From positions 1 through 64,000 of the forward strand of contig DEWE01000008.1 in the NCBI GenBank assembly GCA_002363125.1: a stretch of DNA of 64,000 nt, in the 5' to 3' direction. Shown here in pieces: positions 43,321-54,619 of the stretch. Both the position numbers and the translations under genes were made by a program. Below the pieces are notes generated by a model, which saw only the letters and a list, made by a program, of their open reading frames with translations, ran no database searches and had not been told where the DNA came from. Numbering within the stretch: position 1 is the first letter of the stretch; each line of letters starts with the position of its first letter. The stretch comes from Candidatus Saccharibacteria bacterium UBA3218. Its GTDB lineage: Bacteria > Patescibacteriota > Saccharimonadia > Saccharimonadales > Saccharimonadaceae.

Positions 43321-44902
43321 TCTCATAGCATTATTCAAAAACCAAAAGTTTCTCGTCTTTTTTATTTTTATCACCTTCGCTATTTTTATCCTCCTTGAAC
43401 ATCACTTCGCCTGGTTTTGCCATGACGATTTCGGATATGGCTCACTTAGCTATGCCTATGACGCCGGGATCACTGGGCATTCTTTTGGCGTCTCAGAATT
43501 AGGAGATTTTCTCGCCGGGCACTATATACACTGGGGGGGCAGAATCTTATATTTTGCAATCAATTGTATTATTTTGTCACTTGGTGTTCATGCTTGGCAC
43601 ATTATCCAAAGTATCGTAATTATAGGGATCTTTTTTGTTATTTACGAACTACTTTCTAAGATATTAGATAAAATCCCTAAAAGCCTCGTCGCGCTCCTCA
43701 CTGTTATACCATATGGCTTCATCAGCATTATGGTCGCAAGAAGCGGAATTTTCTGGGTAACAGCTTCTGTCTTATATATTTTCCCATTACTGCCTTTTCT
43801 TAGTTTTATACTTACATACAAAAATATTTCAAATCATCATTCTCTACTTAAAAAAATCCTCCTATGCATATTAATCTTTATATCCACCTTTTCATATGAA
43901 CAGATTTCCACCGCCGCCCTTTGTTTTATTACGCTTGTTAGTATCAATAAATGGCTTAAAACCAAAAAGTTTCCCGGCTTCGAATTTGTTCTCTTTCTAT
44001 TCGCTATTCTAGGCTTCGGCATCTTGATGCTTGCGCCAGGCAATGCTGTTCGTATGGCCCACCCTACCAGTGCAGACTTTTATGCCTTACCAATCCTTCA
44101 GAGATTCGCCGTTGGAGTTTCCAATATTTTCACAAATTTCTTTTCTAACTCAAATGCTATTTTCCTATTCATATTTTTAGGATTATCCGTAGCAATAGCA
44201 ATATATAACGTCAAGGCACCACTTTCAAAACATAAAATCATCAAGATATTAAACATCATCGCCGCACTATCAAATTCTATAGTTTTCCTATTCAATACTA
44301 TTTATTCTGTAAATGGCGGCTATATTTCATTTTTTAAACTCTCATCTAGCCACCGCTTCATCCAATATACCTCTATAATTATTCTCGTAATCCAATGCCT
44401 ACTAATACTTTATTCATATTTCACTTATTTATACAAGAAAAAGCATTATCTACTTACCTATTTTGTCATTTGCGCTTTGGCATCACTTTGTGTTATGTCA
44501 GTAGCGCCATATTTCCCGTTACGCGCCATGCTAGTTTTTGAATTTTTATTTTTCCCTATTATTTCGGATGTCCTCTCAAGTGCATATCTCAACCGACAAA
44601 CCCGCAAATCATTTGCTCCGTTCCTTTATGTCTCCATCACGTTAATATCCATATTCAACGTAGCTCAAATTACCCATGGATATTACATCAATAATGCCGC
44701 CAATAGTTATAATGATACTCTCTTAAAAACCACATCCGAGAAGATTCTTAACGGTGAACACATCGAATCAATCACATTAAAAAAATTACCAGAACCACTA
44801 TATGGTAGCGACCAACCCTACGAGGAAAACAACTCCTATATCATCACCTGGATGCTTAGATACTATAGCCTTCCTCAAAATTTAAAAATTAACTATAAGT
44901 AA
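43301..44902 (+). CDS. DUF6056 polytopic membrane protein, probable glycan transferase
   Basis: A 533-residue protein with about twelve membrane helices. The N-terminal outer loop carries the acidic motif FCHDDFGYG and then GHYIHWGGR, typical of DUF6056/GT-C-like proteins that use lipid-linked sugars. SD AGAGGAAA lies inside the end of the upstream gene. A run of seven G at 43533-43539 encodes part of WGGR and could be prone to slippage, but the frame is intact. Its role is probably modification of a surface polymer outside the membrane (inference). Confidence 0.8.
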   Translation: MSKIKNNLIALFKNQKFLVFFIFITFAIFILLEHHFAWFCHDDFGYGSLSYAYDAGITGHSFGVSELGDFLAGHYIHWGGRILYFAINCIILSLGVHAWHIIQSIVIIGIFFVIYELLSKILDKIPKSLVALLTVIPYGFISIMVARSGIFWVTASVLYIFPLLPFLSFILTYKNISNHHSLLKKILLCILIFISTFSYEQISTAALCFITLVSINKWLKTKKFPGFEFVLFLFAILGFGILMLAPGNAVRMAHPTSADFYALPILQRFAVGVSNIFTNFFSNSNAIFLFIFLGLSVAIAIYNVKAPLSKHKIIKILNIIAALSNSIVFLFNTIYSVNGGYISFFKLSSSHRFIQYTSIIILVIQCLLILYSYFTYLYKKKHYLLTYFVICALASLCVMSVAPYFPLRAMLVFEFLFFPIISDVLSSAYLNRQTRKSFAPFLYVSITLISIFNVAQITHGYYINNAANSYNDTLLKTTSEKILNGEHIESITLKKLPEPLYGSDQPYEENNSYIITWMLRYYSLPQNLKINYK

Positions 44903-44905
44903 ACT

Positions 44906-46435
44906 ATGGCCAAAAGAACCATCAAGCAATCCAAAAAACACAACCTACTACAAAGCGCCACTTTTTTCTGTTTCATTTTTATTTTCGGAATTATTCTCCT
45001 AACCTTGCTATGTTTAAGTTGGATCCCATATTGTAAAGAAACTGATTTGCCGCTACCAAATATTTTATCGCTTATTATCGGACTCATTATCACCATACCA
45101 ATTTACTTTCTCACACGCAAAATCTCAATTTCCGAACACGCCTTTAAAATTATCCTCCCTATAACGTTTATCTCGTTTTATATTTTGCAACTCATTATGC
45201 TATATTTTACTTATTTCCATACAGGCTGGGACGCTGGATATCTTAACTCATTGTCCGATTCTGTTGTCACTACTGGATCAGTCCCGTCAGACGACACGTA
45301 CCTTTCACTCTATCCTAACAATACATTTCTCACCGCAATTTTCGCTATCATTAAATCAGTCCCATTTTTTGGACATCAATATTTCCTAGTCTTAGTCATC
45401 AACGCCCTACTAGTCAATCTCGCTTGTCTTTTTACTTGTCTATCAATCAAAAAAATAAAATCATCAAAAACAGCATTATTATCTTTACTCATCCTCATAC
45501 CACTCCTTCTATTTAGCCCATGGATTATCATCCCATATAGTGACACCTTCGGTATACTACTACCAATCCTCACCTTTTATTTGTATATTTCTTGCCACAA
45601 ATGGTGGAAATATCCCATTATCACCTTCGTCAGCATTATCGGTTACTTTATCAAGCCCACCATCATTATTATGTTTATCGCTATTATCATGGTTGAATTA
45701 TTCAACCATAGATTCACTAAACCGAACTTTCTAACTAAACAAAATTTCAAGCGCATCGGTATAACCTTCGGAAGTATACTCCTAGCTTTTCTTATTAGGT
45801 TTGGAGCTAACCAATATATTGGCTTTCACCAAGACCAATCCGTTAAACCGATTTCTTTCGTTCACTATCTCGCGATGGGGCAAAACGACGAAAATTGCGG
45901 TAAATATTCCGGAATCGATGCAGAAGAATCCAAATACGGTACTAGCTTTGAACTTAATAAATTTAAAGATCGCTTACTCGCAAGAACCCCTTGTACACAA
46001 CTAAACTTTTTTATAAAAAAGCTACTCACCAACTACGATAATGGTACTTTTGCATGGTCTGGCGAAGGCCACTTCTACTTTAATATACCAGAACGCGACA
46101 ACAATATTCTCACTAGCTATTTTTACAAAACCGGCGAGCACTATTTAATTTTCGTCCAAGTTAGTCAAATTATTTGGCTTTTCATTCTCTTCGGCTGTCT
46201 TTTCATTAAATATCAAAATCCTAATTCTCATCTAGTCCTATATATATCATTAATTGGACTCTTCCTATTCGTCACGCTCTTCGAGGCCAGAGCCAGATAC
46301 CTCTTTTGCTACGCACCTATTTTCGTAATCTGTGCCGTCATCGGCTATAGTAATCTCAAAAATTCCCTTTACGCCCGCTTTAATCGTAGCTCAAAAACCT
46401 CTTCACCGCATCCCGCCAATCTGGCAAAGGCGTAA
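44906..46435 (+). CDS. polytopic GT-C-like membrane glycosyltransferase
   Basis: A 509-residue protein with about eleven membrane helices. The first outer loop has FHTGWDAGYLNSL and later YLSLYPNN, which resembles GT-C mannosyl/arabinosyl-type enzymes that use polyprenyl-phosphate sugars. A hydrophilic 100-residue outer domain lies around 320-420. It follows the DUF6056 gene by 3 nt and ends 56 bp inside the convergent rfbD gene. Exact family and substrate are not recognised. Confidence 0.72.
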   Translation: MAKRTIKQSKKHNLLQSATFFCFIFIFGIILLTLLCLSWIPYCKETDLPLPNILSLIIGLIITIPIYFLTRKISISEHAFKIILPITFISFYILQLIMLYFTYFHTGWDAGYLNSLSDSVVTTGSVPSDDTYLSLYPNNTFLTAIFAIIKSVPFFGHQYFLVLVINALLVNLACLFTCLSIKKIKSSKTALLSLLILIPLLLFSPWIIIPYSDTFGILLPILTFYLYISCHKWWKYPIITFVSIIGYFIKPTIIIMFIAIIMVELFNHRFTKPNFLTKQNFKRIGITFGSILLAFLIRFGANQYIGFHQDQSVKPISFVHYLAMGQNDENCGKYSGIDAEESKYGTSFELNKFKDRLLARTPCTQLNFFIKKLLTNYDNGTFAWSGEGHFYFNIPERDNNILTSYFYKTGEHYLIFVQVSQIIWLFILFGCLFIKYQNPNSHLVLYISLIGLFLFVTLFEARARYLFCYAPIFVICAVIGYSNLKNSLYARFNRSSKTSSPHPANLAKA

Positions 46436-47273
46436 ATCCATTTTCAACTAGTTTAGATTTATCCAACCTAGAATTAAACGGTCTCTTCGCTACAGCCTCC
46501 CCTGCAATCTTTTTATATTCTTCAGTAGACACAGGCTTAACCTTTACATTCATACCAGCCTGACTATATATTTCTTTTGCAAAATCCGCCCACGAAATAT
46601 ATCCACCTTCATTGGTCGCATGATAATAACCATATTTACCAGTTTCAATCATATCAACAAGAAGACGCGCCAAATCCACCGTATAAGTTGGTGTGCCGAT
46701 TTGATCATCCACCACTTTCACCACTTCATGTTTCCTCCCCACCTCAATCATCGTCTTAATAAAATTCTTCCCATTTCTGCCAAACACCCATGCGATCCTG
46801 ACAATAAAATATTTATCTAAAATCTTAGAAACCTCTAGTTCTCCATCCAACTTAGATTGCCCATATACATTAATCGGTGCATAGTTCTTATCATCTGGTT
46901 GCCATGGTTTAGAACCTTCACCGTTGAATACATAGTCTGTTGAAATATATACAAATTTAGCATCTATTTCCTTAGCGGCTTCAGCTAAATTCCTAGTCCC
47001 ATCCACATTCACTGCGCGCACCACGCTTAAATTCTTTGAGTCTTCCGCCCCATCTACATTCGTCCATGCTGCACAATGCACAATTACATCTGGCTTAATT
47101 TCTCTTACAACCTCAAATACACGATCTTTATCGGTTATATCTATTTGCACATGTTCAAAATCTGCTTCTGTCTCTGATCTATCCGCACCAATCCCCTCAT
47201 ATCCACGACGAGCTAATTCTTCCATTACGTCAAACCCGAGTTGTCCACTCGTACCAGTTACGAGTACTTTCAT
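46380..47273 (-). CDS. rfbD: dTDP-4-dehydrorhamnose reductase
   Basis: A 297-residue reductase for the last step of dTDP-L-rhamnose synthesis. NADPH binding is by GTSGQLGFDVMEEL; HCAAWTNVDGAED and the catalytic YGQSKLDGE with ISTDYVFNGEG are family hallmarks. It is the last gene of rfbA-rfbC-rfbB-rfbD. It follows rfbB immediately and its 3' end overlaps the convergent membrane protein by 56 bp. Confidence 0.96.
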   Translation of the reverse strand: MKVLVTGTSGQLGFDVMEELARRGYEGIGADRSETEADFEHVQIDITDKDRVFEVVREIKPDVIVHCAAWTNVDGAEDSKNLSVVRAVNVDGTRNLAEAAKEIDAKFVYISTDYVFNGEGSKPWQPDDKNYAPINVYGQSKLDGELEVSKILDKYFIVRIAWVFGRNGKNFIKTMIEVGRKHEVVKVVDDQIGTPTYTVDLARLLVDMIETGKYGYYHATNEGGYISWADFAKEIYSQAGMNVKVKPVSTEEYKKIAGEAVAKRPFNSRLDKSKLVENGFTPLPDWRDAVKRFLSYD

Positions 47274-48302
47274 CTATTTACCTCCGTACATTTCTTCGTA
47301 ATAGTTTTTGTAATCACCAGAAATAATTTCTTCCCACCAATCTTTATGATCCAAATACCATTTAATAGTCTTTACTATACCGTTTTCAAATTTAGTTTCT
47401 GGCTCCCAACCGAGTTGCGTCTTAATTTTTGTCGGGTCTATCGCATAGCGCCTATCGTGACCTTTGCGATCTTCGACAAAAGTAATTAAACTTTCTGGCT
47501 TACCGAGTTCTTTTAATATCAACTTCACAATATCAATATTTGCCATTTCATTATGGCCACCAACATTATAAATCTCACCTATACAATCCGCATGAATAAT
47601 CATATCAATTGCCTTACAATGATCTTCTACATACAACCAGTCACGTACATTCTTACCATCACCGTATACTGGCAAAGGTTTATCATTGAGCGCATTAATT
47701 ATCATTAATGGGATTAATTTCTCCGGAAAATGATATGGTCCATAATTATTAGAACATCTAGAAATAGTTATCGGCAAACCATAGGTTCGATGATATGCTA
47801 AAGTCACTAAATCCGCCGAAGCTTTAGATGCACTATAAGGACTAGATGTATGTAAATTTGTTTTTTCCGTAAAGAACAAATCTGGTCTATCAAGTGGCAA
47901 ATCACCATAGACTTCGTCTGTCGACACTTGATGATATCTCTTTACTTTATATTTCCGACATGCATCCATCAAAACTTGTGGACCCAAAATATTAGTCTCT
48001 AAAAACGCCTGTGGATCAAGAATAGATCTATCCACATGAGATTCAGCCGCAAAATTTACTACAATATCTGGATGCTCTTCCTCAAACAATTTCTCTACCG
48101 CTTCCCTATCACGAATATCCGCCTTTACGAATCTAAAGTTTGGATTTTCCATTGCTTTTTTCAAAGTGGAAAGATTACCAGCATAAGTCAAAGCATCCAA
48201 ACATACTATTCTATAATTTGGATATTTTTTTAACATATAGTACACAAAATTCGACCCAATAAATCCCGCCCCACCGGTCACAATAATAGTTTTTTTATCC
48301 AT
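47274..48302 (-). CDS. rfbB: dTDP-glucose 4,6-dehydratase
   Basis: A 342-residue short-chain dehydratase for the second step of dTDP-rhamnose synthesis. NAD binding is by GGAGFIGSNFVYYML; AAESHVDRSI, STDEVYGDL and YSASKASADLV carry the catalytic residues; RDWLYVEDHCKAID and the RRYAIDPTKI C-terminus are typical. It overlaps rfbC by one base (ATGGA / stop). Confidence 0.97.
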   Translation of the reverse strand: MDKKTIIVTGGAGFIGSNFVYYMLKKYPNYRIVCLDALTYAGNLSTLKKAMENPNFRFVKADIRDREAVEKLFEEEHPDIVVNFAAESHVDRSILDPQAFLETNILGPQVLMDACRKYKVKRYHQVSTDEVYGDLPLDRPDLFFTEKTNLHTSSPYSASKASADLVTLAYHRTYGLPITISRCSNNYGPYHFPEKLIPLMIINALNDKPLPVYGDGKNVRDWLYVEDHCKAIDMIIHADCIGEIYNVGGHNEMANIDIVKLILKELGKPESLITFVEDRKGHDRRYAIDPTKIKTQLGWEPETKFENGIVKTIKWYLDHKDWWEEIISGDYKNYYEEMYGGK

Positions 48303-48859
48303 TAAACCTCCTTAAATTTAAATTCAAGCTCCTCTAGTTTCGGATGCTTCAAATCCTTCTCTGACAAAACTAATTCACCGTCTATCTTAGGCCATTCAAT
48401 TCCTACTGAATCGTACATAACCCCACCCTCATCCTCTGGATGATAAAACTCGTCGCACTTATAAGCGAATTCGGCCTTATCTGACACTACCAAAAAACCA
48501 TGTGCAAAACCACGTGGTATCATCAACTGTTTTTTATTCTCTGCCGACAATAATTCACCTACCCATTCGCCATAAGTCTTAGAATTTTCACGCAAATCCA
48601 CAGCCACATCAAATACCTCTCCAGACAAAACTCTTACCAACTTTGCTTGTGGATGCTCCTTCTGGAAATGAAGACCTCTAAGCACACCTTTTCTAGACGA
48701 GGACTGATTATCTTGTACAAATTTGTAATTAAGTCCAGCTTCAGCAAAATCTGTTTCGCTATAAGTTTCCATAAAATACCCACGTTCATCACCAAACACG
48801 GTCGGCTCTATTACATAAACGCCCTCAATTTTCGTTGGATTGAATTTAAACTTACTCAT
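48302..48859 (-). CDS. rfbC: dTDP-4-dehydrorhamnose 3,5-epimerase
   Basis: A 185-residue cupin epimerase for the third step of dTDP-rhamnose synthesis. Signatures: GVYVIEPTVFGDERGYFMET, QDNQSSSRKGVLRGLHFQ (catalytic His), VAVDLRENSKTYG and IPRGFAHGFLVVSD. The gene overlaps both rfbA and rfbB by one base, indicating one coupled operon. Confidence 0.97.
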   Translation of the reverse strand: MSKFKFNPTKIEGVYVIEPTVFGDERGYFMETYSETDFAEAGLNYKFVQDNQSSSRKGVLRGLHFQKEHPQAKLVRVLSGEVFDVAVDLRENSKTYGEWVGELLSAENKKQLMIPRGFAHGFLVVSDKAEFAYKCDEFYHPEDEGGVMYDSVGIEWPKIDGELVLSEKDLKHPKLEELEFKFKEV

Positions 48860-49746
48860 TAATCTCTCGTTTTTCCTTCTGCCACATTGAATAAATGTTG
48901 ACCATAAGAAGATTTTTTGTATTTGGTTGCAGATTCCAAAAGCTGTTCTTTAGATATCCAACCGTTCTTGTATGCAACTTCTTCTGGAGCCGCAATCTGA
49001 ATCCCCTGGCGTTTTTGTACCACTCTTACAAAATCCGAAGCATCCGCCAACGAATCCATAGTACCAGTATCTAACCAAGCTGACCCACGCCCTAGAAGTT
49101 GCACGTCCAAAGTCCCTTCCTTTAAATACATTTCATTTAGCGTCGTAATCTCAAGTTCCCCGCGATCAGAAGGCTTCACTTTTTTGGCTTTCTCAGACAC
49201 TCCAGCCGGATAGAAATAAAGCCCGGTCACCGCATAATTACTCTTTGGCTGTTTTGGTTTTTCCTCTATGGATATTGCTTTCCAATTCTTATCAAATTCC
49301 ACTACACCAAATCTCTCTGGGTCACTCACATGATAACCAAACACCGTAGCACGCCCATTTTTGTCTGCGTTCTTTGCCGACTCTTTCAGCATTTCTGAAA
49401 AACCAGCACCATAGAAGATATTGTCTCCCAGAATCATCGCACAGGCCTCTCCATTAATAAAATCTTCACCAAGAATAAAAGCCTGCGCTAAACCATCTGG
49501 CGATGGTTGTATCTTATATGATAAATTTAAGCCAAACGAACTACCATCCCCTAGTAGTCTCTCAAAATTTCCAATATCTTCCGGTGTAGAAATCACCAAA
49601 ATATCCTTAATACCAGCAAGCATTAATGTAGATAATGGATAATAAATCATTGGCTTATCATACACTGGCAACATCTGTTTAGAAGTGCCTAGCGTCAATG
49701 GATAAAGGCGCGTCCCAGACCCACCGGCCAAAATAATTCCTTTCAT
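48859..49746 (-). CDS. rfbA: glucose-1-phosphate thymidylyltransferase
   Basis: A 295-residue enzyme for the first step of dTDP-rhamnose synthesis. Nucleotide binding is by [38 protein letters not shown] and [14 protein letters not shown] are family motifs. It lies one base downstream of the double-glycosyltransferase gene, so rhamnose supply and transfer may be transcribed together. Confidence 0.97.
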   Translation of the reverse strand: MKGIILAGGSGTRLYPLTLGTSKQMLPVYDKPMIYYPLSTLMLAGIKDILVISTPEDIGNFERLLGDGSSFGLNLSYKIQPSPDGLAQAFILGEDFINGEACAMILGDNIFYGAGFSEMLKESAKNADKNGRATVFGYHVSDPERFGVVEFDKNWKAISIEEKPKQPKSNYAVTGLYFYPAGVSEKAKKVKPSDRGELEITTLNEMYLKEGTLDVQLLGRGSAWLDTGTMDSLADASDFVRVVQKRQGIQIAAPEEVAYKNGWISKEQLLESATKYKKSSYGQHLFNVAEGKTRD

Positions 49747-49747
49747 T

Positions 49748-52225
49748 TTATCTCCTTTTTATATTTAAAATCCTCTTAAAATACCTCTCGATCGTCTTCA
49801 TATTTTTTCTCCTTCGTACATAAGCATATATCTGAGCCGGGGTCTTATTCAGAATAAAATACTCTAGTTTTGGCATACCAACCATTTTAGTGTATTTCTT
49901 CACGTATGAATTACCCTGAATATCTAATTTCTTATACTTCTTTACAAACTCTCTTATCATGCTATTTCTCTTTCTCATATTCGTCATGTCACAAATTATA
50001 TACACCAAAATGGCAATCAATTGATTAGATATTATAATGCCACTAATCAAATCCGCCTGGTCTGGCCTAATCTCGCTAATTTTATCAATTGCTTGTTTAC
50101 AGGTATCAAACACTACTAGTCTATTCTTATTGAATCTTGAGTTTTGAATTGATCCGCTACGTTGATAATACTTATAAAAAGCGCTCGGTACATATTGAAT
50201 ATTTTTCGCCAACGCCATCAAAACCGGAGTTATCGCCACATCCTCATTATTTTTCCCCTCAGGATATTGCAATCCTCCAAATAATTTCCGCCTCACCATC
50301 TTATTGTTAGACGACGCCATTAACCCATCTACTAAAAAGCCATAAAGTCTACTATTCTCTCGCTCATGAAAAACCTTACAATATTTAGTTTTACCATCCT
50401 CATATACTAATTCCATATCGCAAATCACTACATCAGCATCAGTTTCAATCGCTTTTTTTAGCATTACATTATAACCATTTTGCAAGATCTTATCATCGAC
50501 GTCCATAAAAATCACATACCTACCAGTCGCCTTTTTTATTCCAAAATTTTTCGCTGACGACAAACCACCATTTTTCTTATAAAAATACTTCACCACAATA
50601 TTCTCTTTGGCAATTTTCTTCACAATCTCAGCCGTATCATCTTTTGACCCATCATCTACCACAATTACTTCCGCTTTTTCAGGCAATCCCTTAAGCACTG
50701 ATTTTAAACAATCCTCTACATATTTTTCACCATTATATGCACAAATAATAATACTCAATAATATTTCATCCTGGACTTTTTTATCTTCAAGCATTTTTTT
50801 TAAAGGTATATCTATATATCTCATCTCATCATCCGAAAAGTTAAAAGTATCTATTAAGGTCCTACGTCTTAATGCTATCTTGTTCTTTGCTGTCTTGTCC
50901 AATCTAACGTCTGCTCCAATACCATCTTGCACCACAACAATTTCATTATAATGCACATAATTGTCCGTAGTTAAAGTCACCCCCCTGTCGTGCATTCTAT
51001 GATAGTTTAAAGACTCGTCACAATAAGCAATCTTACCATTAAGTAACACTTTGGAATAAAAGTACCAATCTCCCGCCAAGGTAAACTTCATGGCCTCATC
51101 TAAATATTTTGCAAAAATCGCTTTCTTGCGAAAAACTACACTAGATACATTTGCAATTGTATTATTTACGCATAAAACTTGTTTTAATTCATCTTTTCCA
51201 TCTAACACATAACTATGTCGCCAGTGCCCAGTGTCAAACATATCAATCCAATCTCTCAGATCACGCTTTATTCTCTTCCCATTTTCATCTATTGCGCAAG
51301 ACTCCGCATACGAAATTACAACATTCTTATCTGAAAAAGCCGACATCACCGCATTTAAGAAATATTTACTACATGAATCATCAGCTTCGCATATCCATAC
51401 AAAATCACCCTCACTTTCCAAAAAACATTTCTTCCACTGTTTAAAGACGTTTCCACTATTCTTTTTATTCGGAATAAACTTTACTCTAAGATCTGGCCTT
51501 TTAGTTTTAAGTTCCACTAAAATCTCTTTAATGACAGCTATACTATCGTCAGTAGATTTATCGTCCAATATAATCAATTCGTAAATAGGATATTTCTGTT
51601 TTAACACCGAATCAACCCGTTCTCTCATATAACGCGCATAATTATAGTTCGGTATTACCACGCTTACCTTTTGAATTTCGCTTGGAGTAAAATACTTTTT
51701 AAAGCTAAAGTGTATTCCATTAAATTTTATTATTGGTTTTATTATGAACGCCATTAATGTCAAAAAACCAGACATTACCACCACCCATAAATTACAATAT
51801 TTCTGCAAAACCAAAACTACGCCAACCACCCCACACACAGATAGCATTACCGCAAAAATAACAATATTTTTTCGACTATTTATCCGTTTGAAGTTTAAAA
51901 GTGACACTAAAAGCACTACTGTCGGCAACACCACCATGCTTACATAAGTAGAATCATTCGCCCAAAGCGCCAAAGATATAGTAACCATAGGCATCACTAA
52001 AAACATAGTAATCGTCGCAATTTTATGTCCATTTATTCTTAAATATAGTAAAAACAACGCCAATACGGTAATACACCCCAATATATAATTTATTACCGAA
52101 AGAACACTCTGCTTGTTATTTGTAAAAAAAAGTAAAACACACATCACCGCTAAGACTAATTCAACCATAGCAAAAACCAGCCTAGGGCGATCCGCAATTC
52201 TAAGAATAATCTTCCTCAAACTCAT
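49748..52225 (-). CDS. membrane protein fused to two family 2 glycosyltransferase domains
   Basis: About 825 residues. The first 185 are hydrophobic with about six membrane helices. A first GT-A domain follows ([37 protein letters not shown]), then a second ([36 protein letters not shown]). The first resembles rhamnosyl-type enzymes; the cluster makes dTDP-rhamnose, so a rhamnan synthase is plausible (inference). ATG 52225 is chosen: TATAAT (52233-52238, preceded by TGG) ends 7 nt before it, so the longer frame to 52324 cannot be transcribed from that promoter. Confidence 0.85.
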   Translation of the reverse strand: MSLRKIILRIADRPRLVFAMVELVLAVMCVLLFFTNNKQSVLSVINYILGCITVLALFLLYLRINGHKIATITMFLVMPMVTISLALWANDSTYVSMVVLPTVVLLVSLLNFKRINSRKNIVIFAVMLSVCGVVGVVLVLQKYCNLWVVVMSGFLTLMAFIIKPIIKFNGIHFSFKKYFTPSEIQKVSVVIPNYNYARYMRERVDSVLKQKYPIYELIILDDKSTDDSIAVIKEILVELKTKRPDLRVKFIPNKKNSGNVFKQWKKCFLESEGDFVWICEADDSCSKYFLNAVMSAFSDKNVVISYAESCAIDENGKRIKRDLRDWIDMFDTGHWRHSYVLDGKDELKQVLCVNNTIANVSSVVFRKKAIFAKYLDEAMKFTLAGDWYFYSKVLLNGKIAYCDESLNYHRMHDRGVTLTTDNYVHYNEIVVVQDGIGADVRLDKTAKNKIALRRRTLIDTFNFSDDEMRYIDIPLKKMLEDKKVQDEILLSIIICAYNGEKYVEDCLKSVLKGLPEKAEVIVVDDGSKDDTAEIVKKIAKENIVVKYFYKKNGGLSSAKNFGIKKATGRYVIFMDVDDKILQNGYNVMLKKAIETDADVVICDMELVYEDGKTKYCKVFHERENSRLYGFLVDGLMASSNNKMVRRKLFGGLQYPEGKNNEDVAITPVLMALAKNIQYVPSAFYKYYQRSGSIQNSRFNKNRLVVFDTCKQAIDKISEIRPDQADLISGIIISNQLIAILVYIICDMTNMRKRNSMIREFVKKYKKLDIQGNSYVKKYTKMVGMPKLEYFILNKTPAQIYAYVRRRKNMKTIERYFKRILNIKRR

Positions 52226-52286
52226 TATATCCATTATACCACAATTCACCTCACCCATCTGATATGTTATAATATACTTATAAACC

Positions 52287-53378
52287 ATGGGCACTAAACA
52301 AGATATCAAAATATCAGTTATCATACCAATCTTTAATGCTGAAGATTTTTTGCCTGAATGCCTTCAAAGCATCTGTGACCAAACACTTCATGACATTGAG
52401 ATTATCTGTGTCAATAACGGTAGTAATGATAATTCTCTACAAATTCTTGAGAGTTTTGCCAAACGCGACCAACGCATTAGAATTTTAAACATTACAAAAT
52501 CCAACGCCGGAGCCGCTAGAAACGCCGGACTCAAAATTGCACGCGGCGAATATCTATCCTTTATTGACGCCGATGATTTTACCGAACCCAAAATGCTAGA
52601 ATCTACCTACAACCTCGCAGTAAAACACCGCTCCGATATTGTAGTCTTTGATTTTTACACTTTTGACAACAACACCAAGACCAGGCTAGATAAACACTCC
52701 AACATTTTTCCAGAAGTACCTGAGTCGACTTTTTCTCCAGACAAAATCAGCTCATCCCTATTTGGAGCATTTAAAAATTGCCCTTGGAACAAACTATTCC
52801 GCAAAGATTTTATTACGGAACACCAAATTAAATTTCAAGAAATTCCCCGCAGCAACGACATCTTCTTTACCTATATTGCTTTAGCTACATCCAGCAAAAT
52901 CACCGTTTTAAAACGCCCTCTCATCAATTATCGTATTAATAACAAATCTAGTTTGCAAAGCACCAACGAATTATCCCCGCTTTCATTTTGGGACGCATTT
53001 AAATTGATAAAATATCAACTCACTAAACTAAATCTTTATTCACGGTACGAACAAACTTTCTTAACGGAACTACTCAATAACGCCATCTATAATCTTGAAA
53101 AAATCACAGATCACCATAATAATGCTTATAGCTACCTTTTTAACACTATCCGCTATGGCACCGAAATAGAGTTCTCTATCTCTGACCACCCAGCCACCTA
53201 TTACAACCCAGACTCGTATCGAAAATATCAGACCATTATTAAAACTCCTTCCGCCGAAGAAATAGTTAAAACGGCAATCGCAGAAATTACATCTTCTAGA
53301 TCGCATAAGATTGGTCTCGCTATCACTAAAATCCCACGCTTTATCCGTAATGTTATTCATAAAAAGGAGAGGTTATGA
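52287..53378 (+). CDS. family 2 glycosyltransferase
   Basis: A 363-residue GT-A glycosyltransferase with VIIPIFNAEDFLPECLQSI, CVNNGSNDNSLQI, NAGAARNAGLKIARGE and FIDADDFTEP. The C-terminal 120 residues are helical and unassigned. An extended -10 element (TGTTATAAT, 52265-52273) lies 13 nt before ATG. It overlaps ugd by 4 nt, suggesting that its donor is UDP-glucuronate or a derived sugar (inference). Confidence 0.92.
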   Translation: MGTKQDIKISVIIPIFNAEDFLPECLQSICDQTLHDIEIICVNNGSNDNSLQILESFAKRDQRIRILNITKSNAGAARNAGLKIARGEYLSFIDADDFTEPKMLESTYNLAVKHRSDIVVFDFYTFDNNTKTRLDKHSNIFPEVPESTFSPDKISSSLFGAFKNCPWNKLFRKDFITEHQIKFQEIPRSNDIFFTYIALATSSKITVLKRPLINYRINNKSSLQSTNELSPLSFWDAFKLIKYQLTKLNLYSRYEQTFLTELLNNAIYNLEKITDHHNNAYSYLFNTIRYGTEIEFSISDHPATYYNPDSYRKYQTIIKTPSAEEIVKTAIAEITSSRSHKIGLAITKIPRFIRNVIHKKERL

Positions 53379-54544
53379 AAATAGCAGTTGCTGGGATCGG
53401 CTATGTTGGACTATCACTGTCAATTTTGTTATCGCAAAAACACCAAGTTATTGCCTATGATATTCAACCAGACAAAGTCAACTTGCTTAATCAATTCAAA
53501 TCGCCAATTAAAGACACCTATATCGAAAAATACCTATCCGAAAAAAAACTCAACCTTACCGCCACCACTAACTATGAAGAAGCTTTTAAGGGGGCCTCGT
53601 TCATTATTATTGCCACCCCCACTAATTACGATGAAATAATTAATCGCTTCGACACTACCAGCGTTGAACAAACTATCGAAAAAGCCCTCGCTATGGCCCC
53701 CAAAAATTCAACTATCATTATTAAATCCACCGTACCAGTTGGCTATACCAAATCTATCCAACAAAAATATCATACTAAACGCATCATTTTTTCACCAGAA
53801 TTTCTCCGTGAAGGCAAAGCACTCTACGACAATCTTTATCCTTCTCGTATTATCGTCGGTAGCAAAGCCCCAACAGCTCACCAATTTGCTAACCTATTAT
53901 TAGAAGGCTCTCTTAAGTCAGACGTCAATATACAATTCACTAACTCTACCGAAGCGGAAGCTATCAAGCTCTTTGCCAATACCTACCTAGCCATGCGTAT
54001 TGCTTATTTTAATGAGCTCGACACTTATGCTGAAATCAAAAATCTCAATCCTAGAGAAATCATTGATGGCATTTGTGCTGATCCACGCATCGGCAACCAC
54101 TACAACAATCCTTCCTTTGGATATGGTGGCTATTGTCTACCAAAGGACACTAAACAACTCCTTGTCAATTTCAGTAACGTTCCCAATAACATAATTTCAG
54201 CCATAGTCTCCGCAAACGTTTCGCGGAAACAACACATAATAAACATGATTTTACGGCGCCATCCCCAAACCGTCGGTATCTACCGCCTAACCATGAAATC
54301 TAATTCTGACAATTTTCGCTTTAGCGCTATCCATGACATCATTAAATCTCTCCAAGATTCAAATATAGACCTTATTATATATGAACCCACCATTAACTCT
54401 GGTTTTTTCGAGAATATTCCTGTAATTAATGATCTTTCAACTTTTAAAACCAAAGCTAACCTTATTGTTGCCAACCGTACATCAGATGAGCTGTCTGATG
54501 TTAAATCAAAAGTTTATACTCGCGACCTATTTTCTAGAGATTAA
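53375..54544 (+). CDS. ugd: UDP-glucose 6-dehydrogenase
   Basis: A 389-residue NAD-dependent dehydrogenase that makes UDP-glucuronate. N-terminal GIGYVGLSLSILLSQ binds NAD; IIKSTVPVGYT, FSPEFLREG and the catalytic Cys in FGYGGYCLPKDTKQL are present. It matches the UDP-glucose/GDP-mannose dehydrogenase family in length. Coupled to a glycosyltransferase by an ATGA overlap. A UDP-mannose or other substrate is less likely but not excluded. Confidence 0.94.
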   Translation: MKIAVAGIGYVGLSLSILLSQKHQVIAYDIQPDKVNLLNQFKSPIKDTYIEKYLSEKKLNLTATTNYEEAFKGASFIIIATPTNYDEIINRFDTTSVEQTIEKALAMAPKNSTIIIKSTVPVGYTKSIQQKYHTKRIIFSPEFLREGKALYDNLYPSRIIVGSKAPTAHQFANLLLEGSLKSDVNIQFTNSTEAEAIKLFANTYLAMRIAYFNELDTYAEIKNLNPREIIDGICADPRIGNHYNNPSFGYGGYCLPKDTKQLLVNFSNVPNNIISAIVSANVSRKQHIINMILRRHPQTVGIYRLTMKSNSDNFRFSAIHDIIKSLQDSNIDLIIYEPTINSGFFENIPVINDLSTFKTKANLIVANRTSDELSDVKSKVYTRDLFSRD

Positions 54545-54619
54545 CATTTTCAAAATTTTATCTAAACACTATATATTATAAAAAATCTCACTAGTATATA
54601 ATACTTTACTATATGACAA

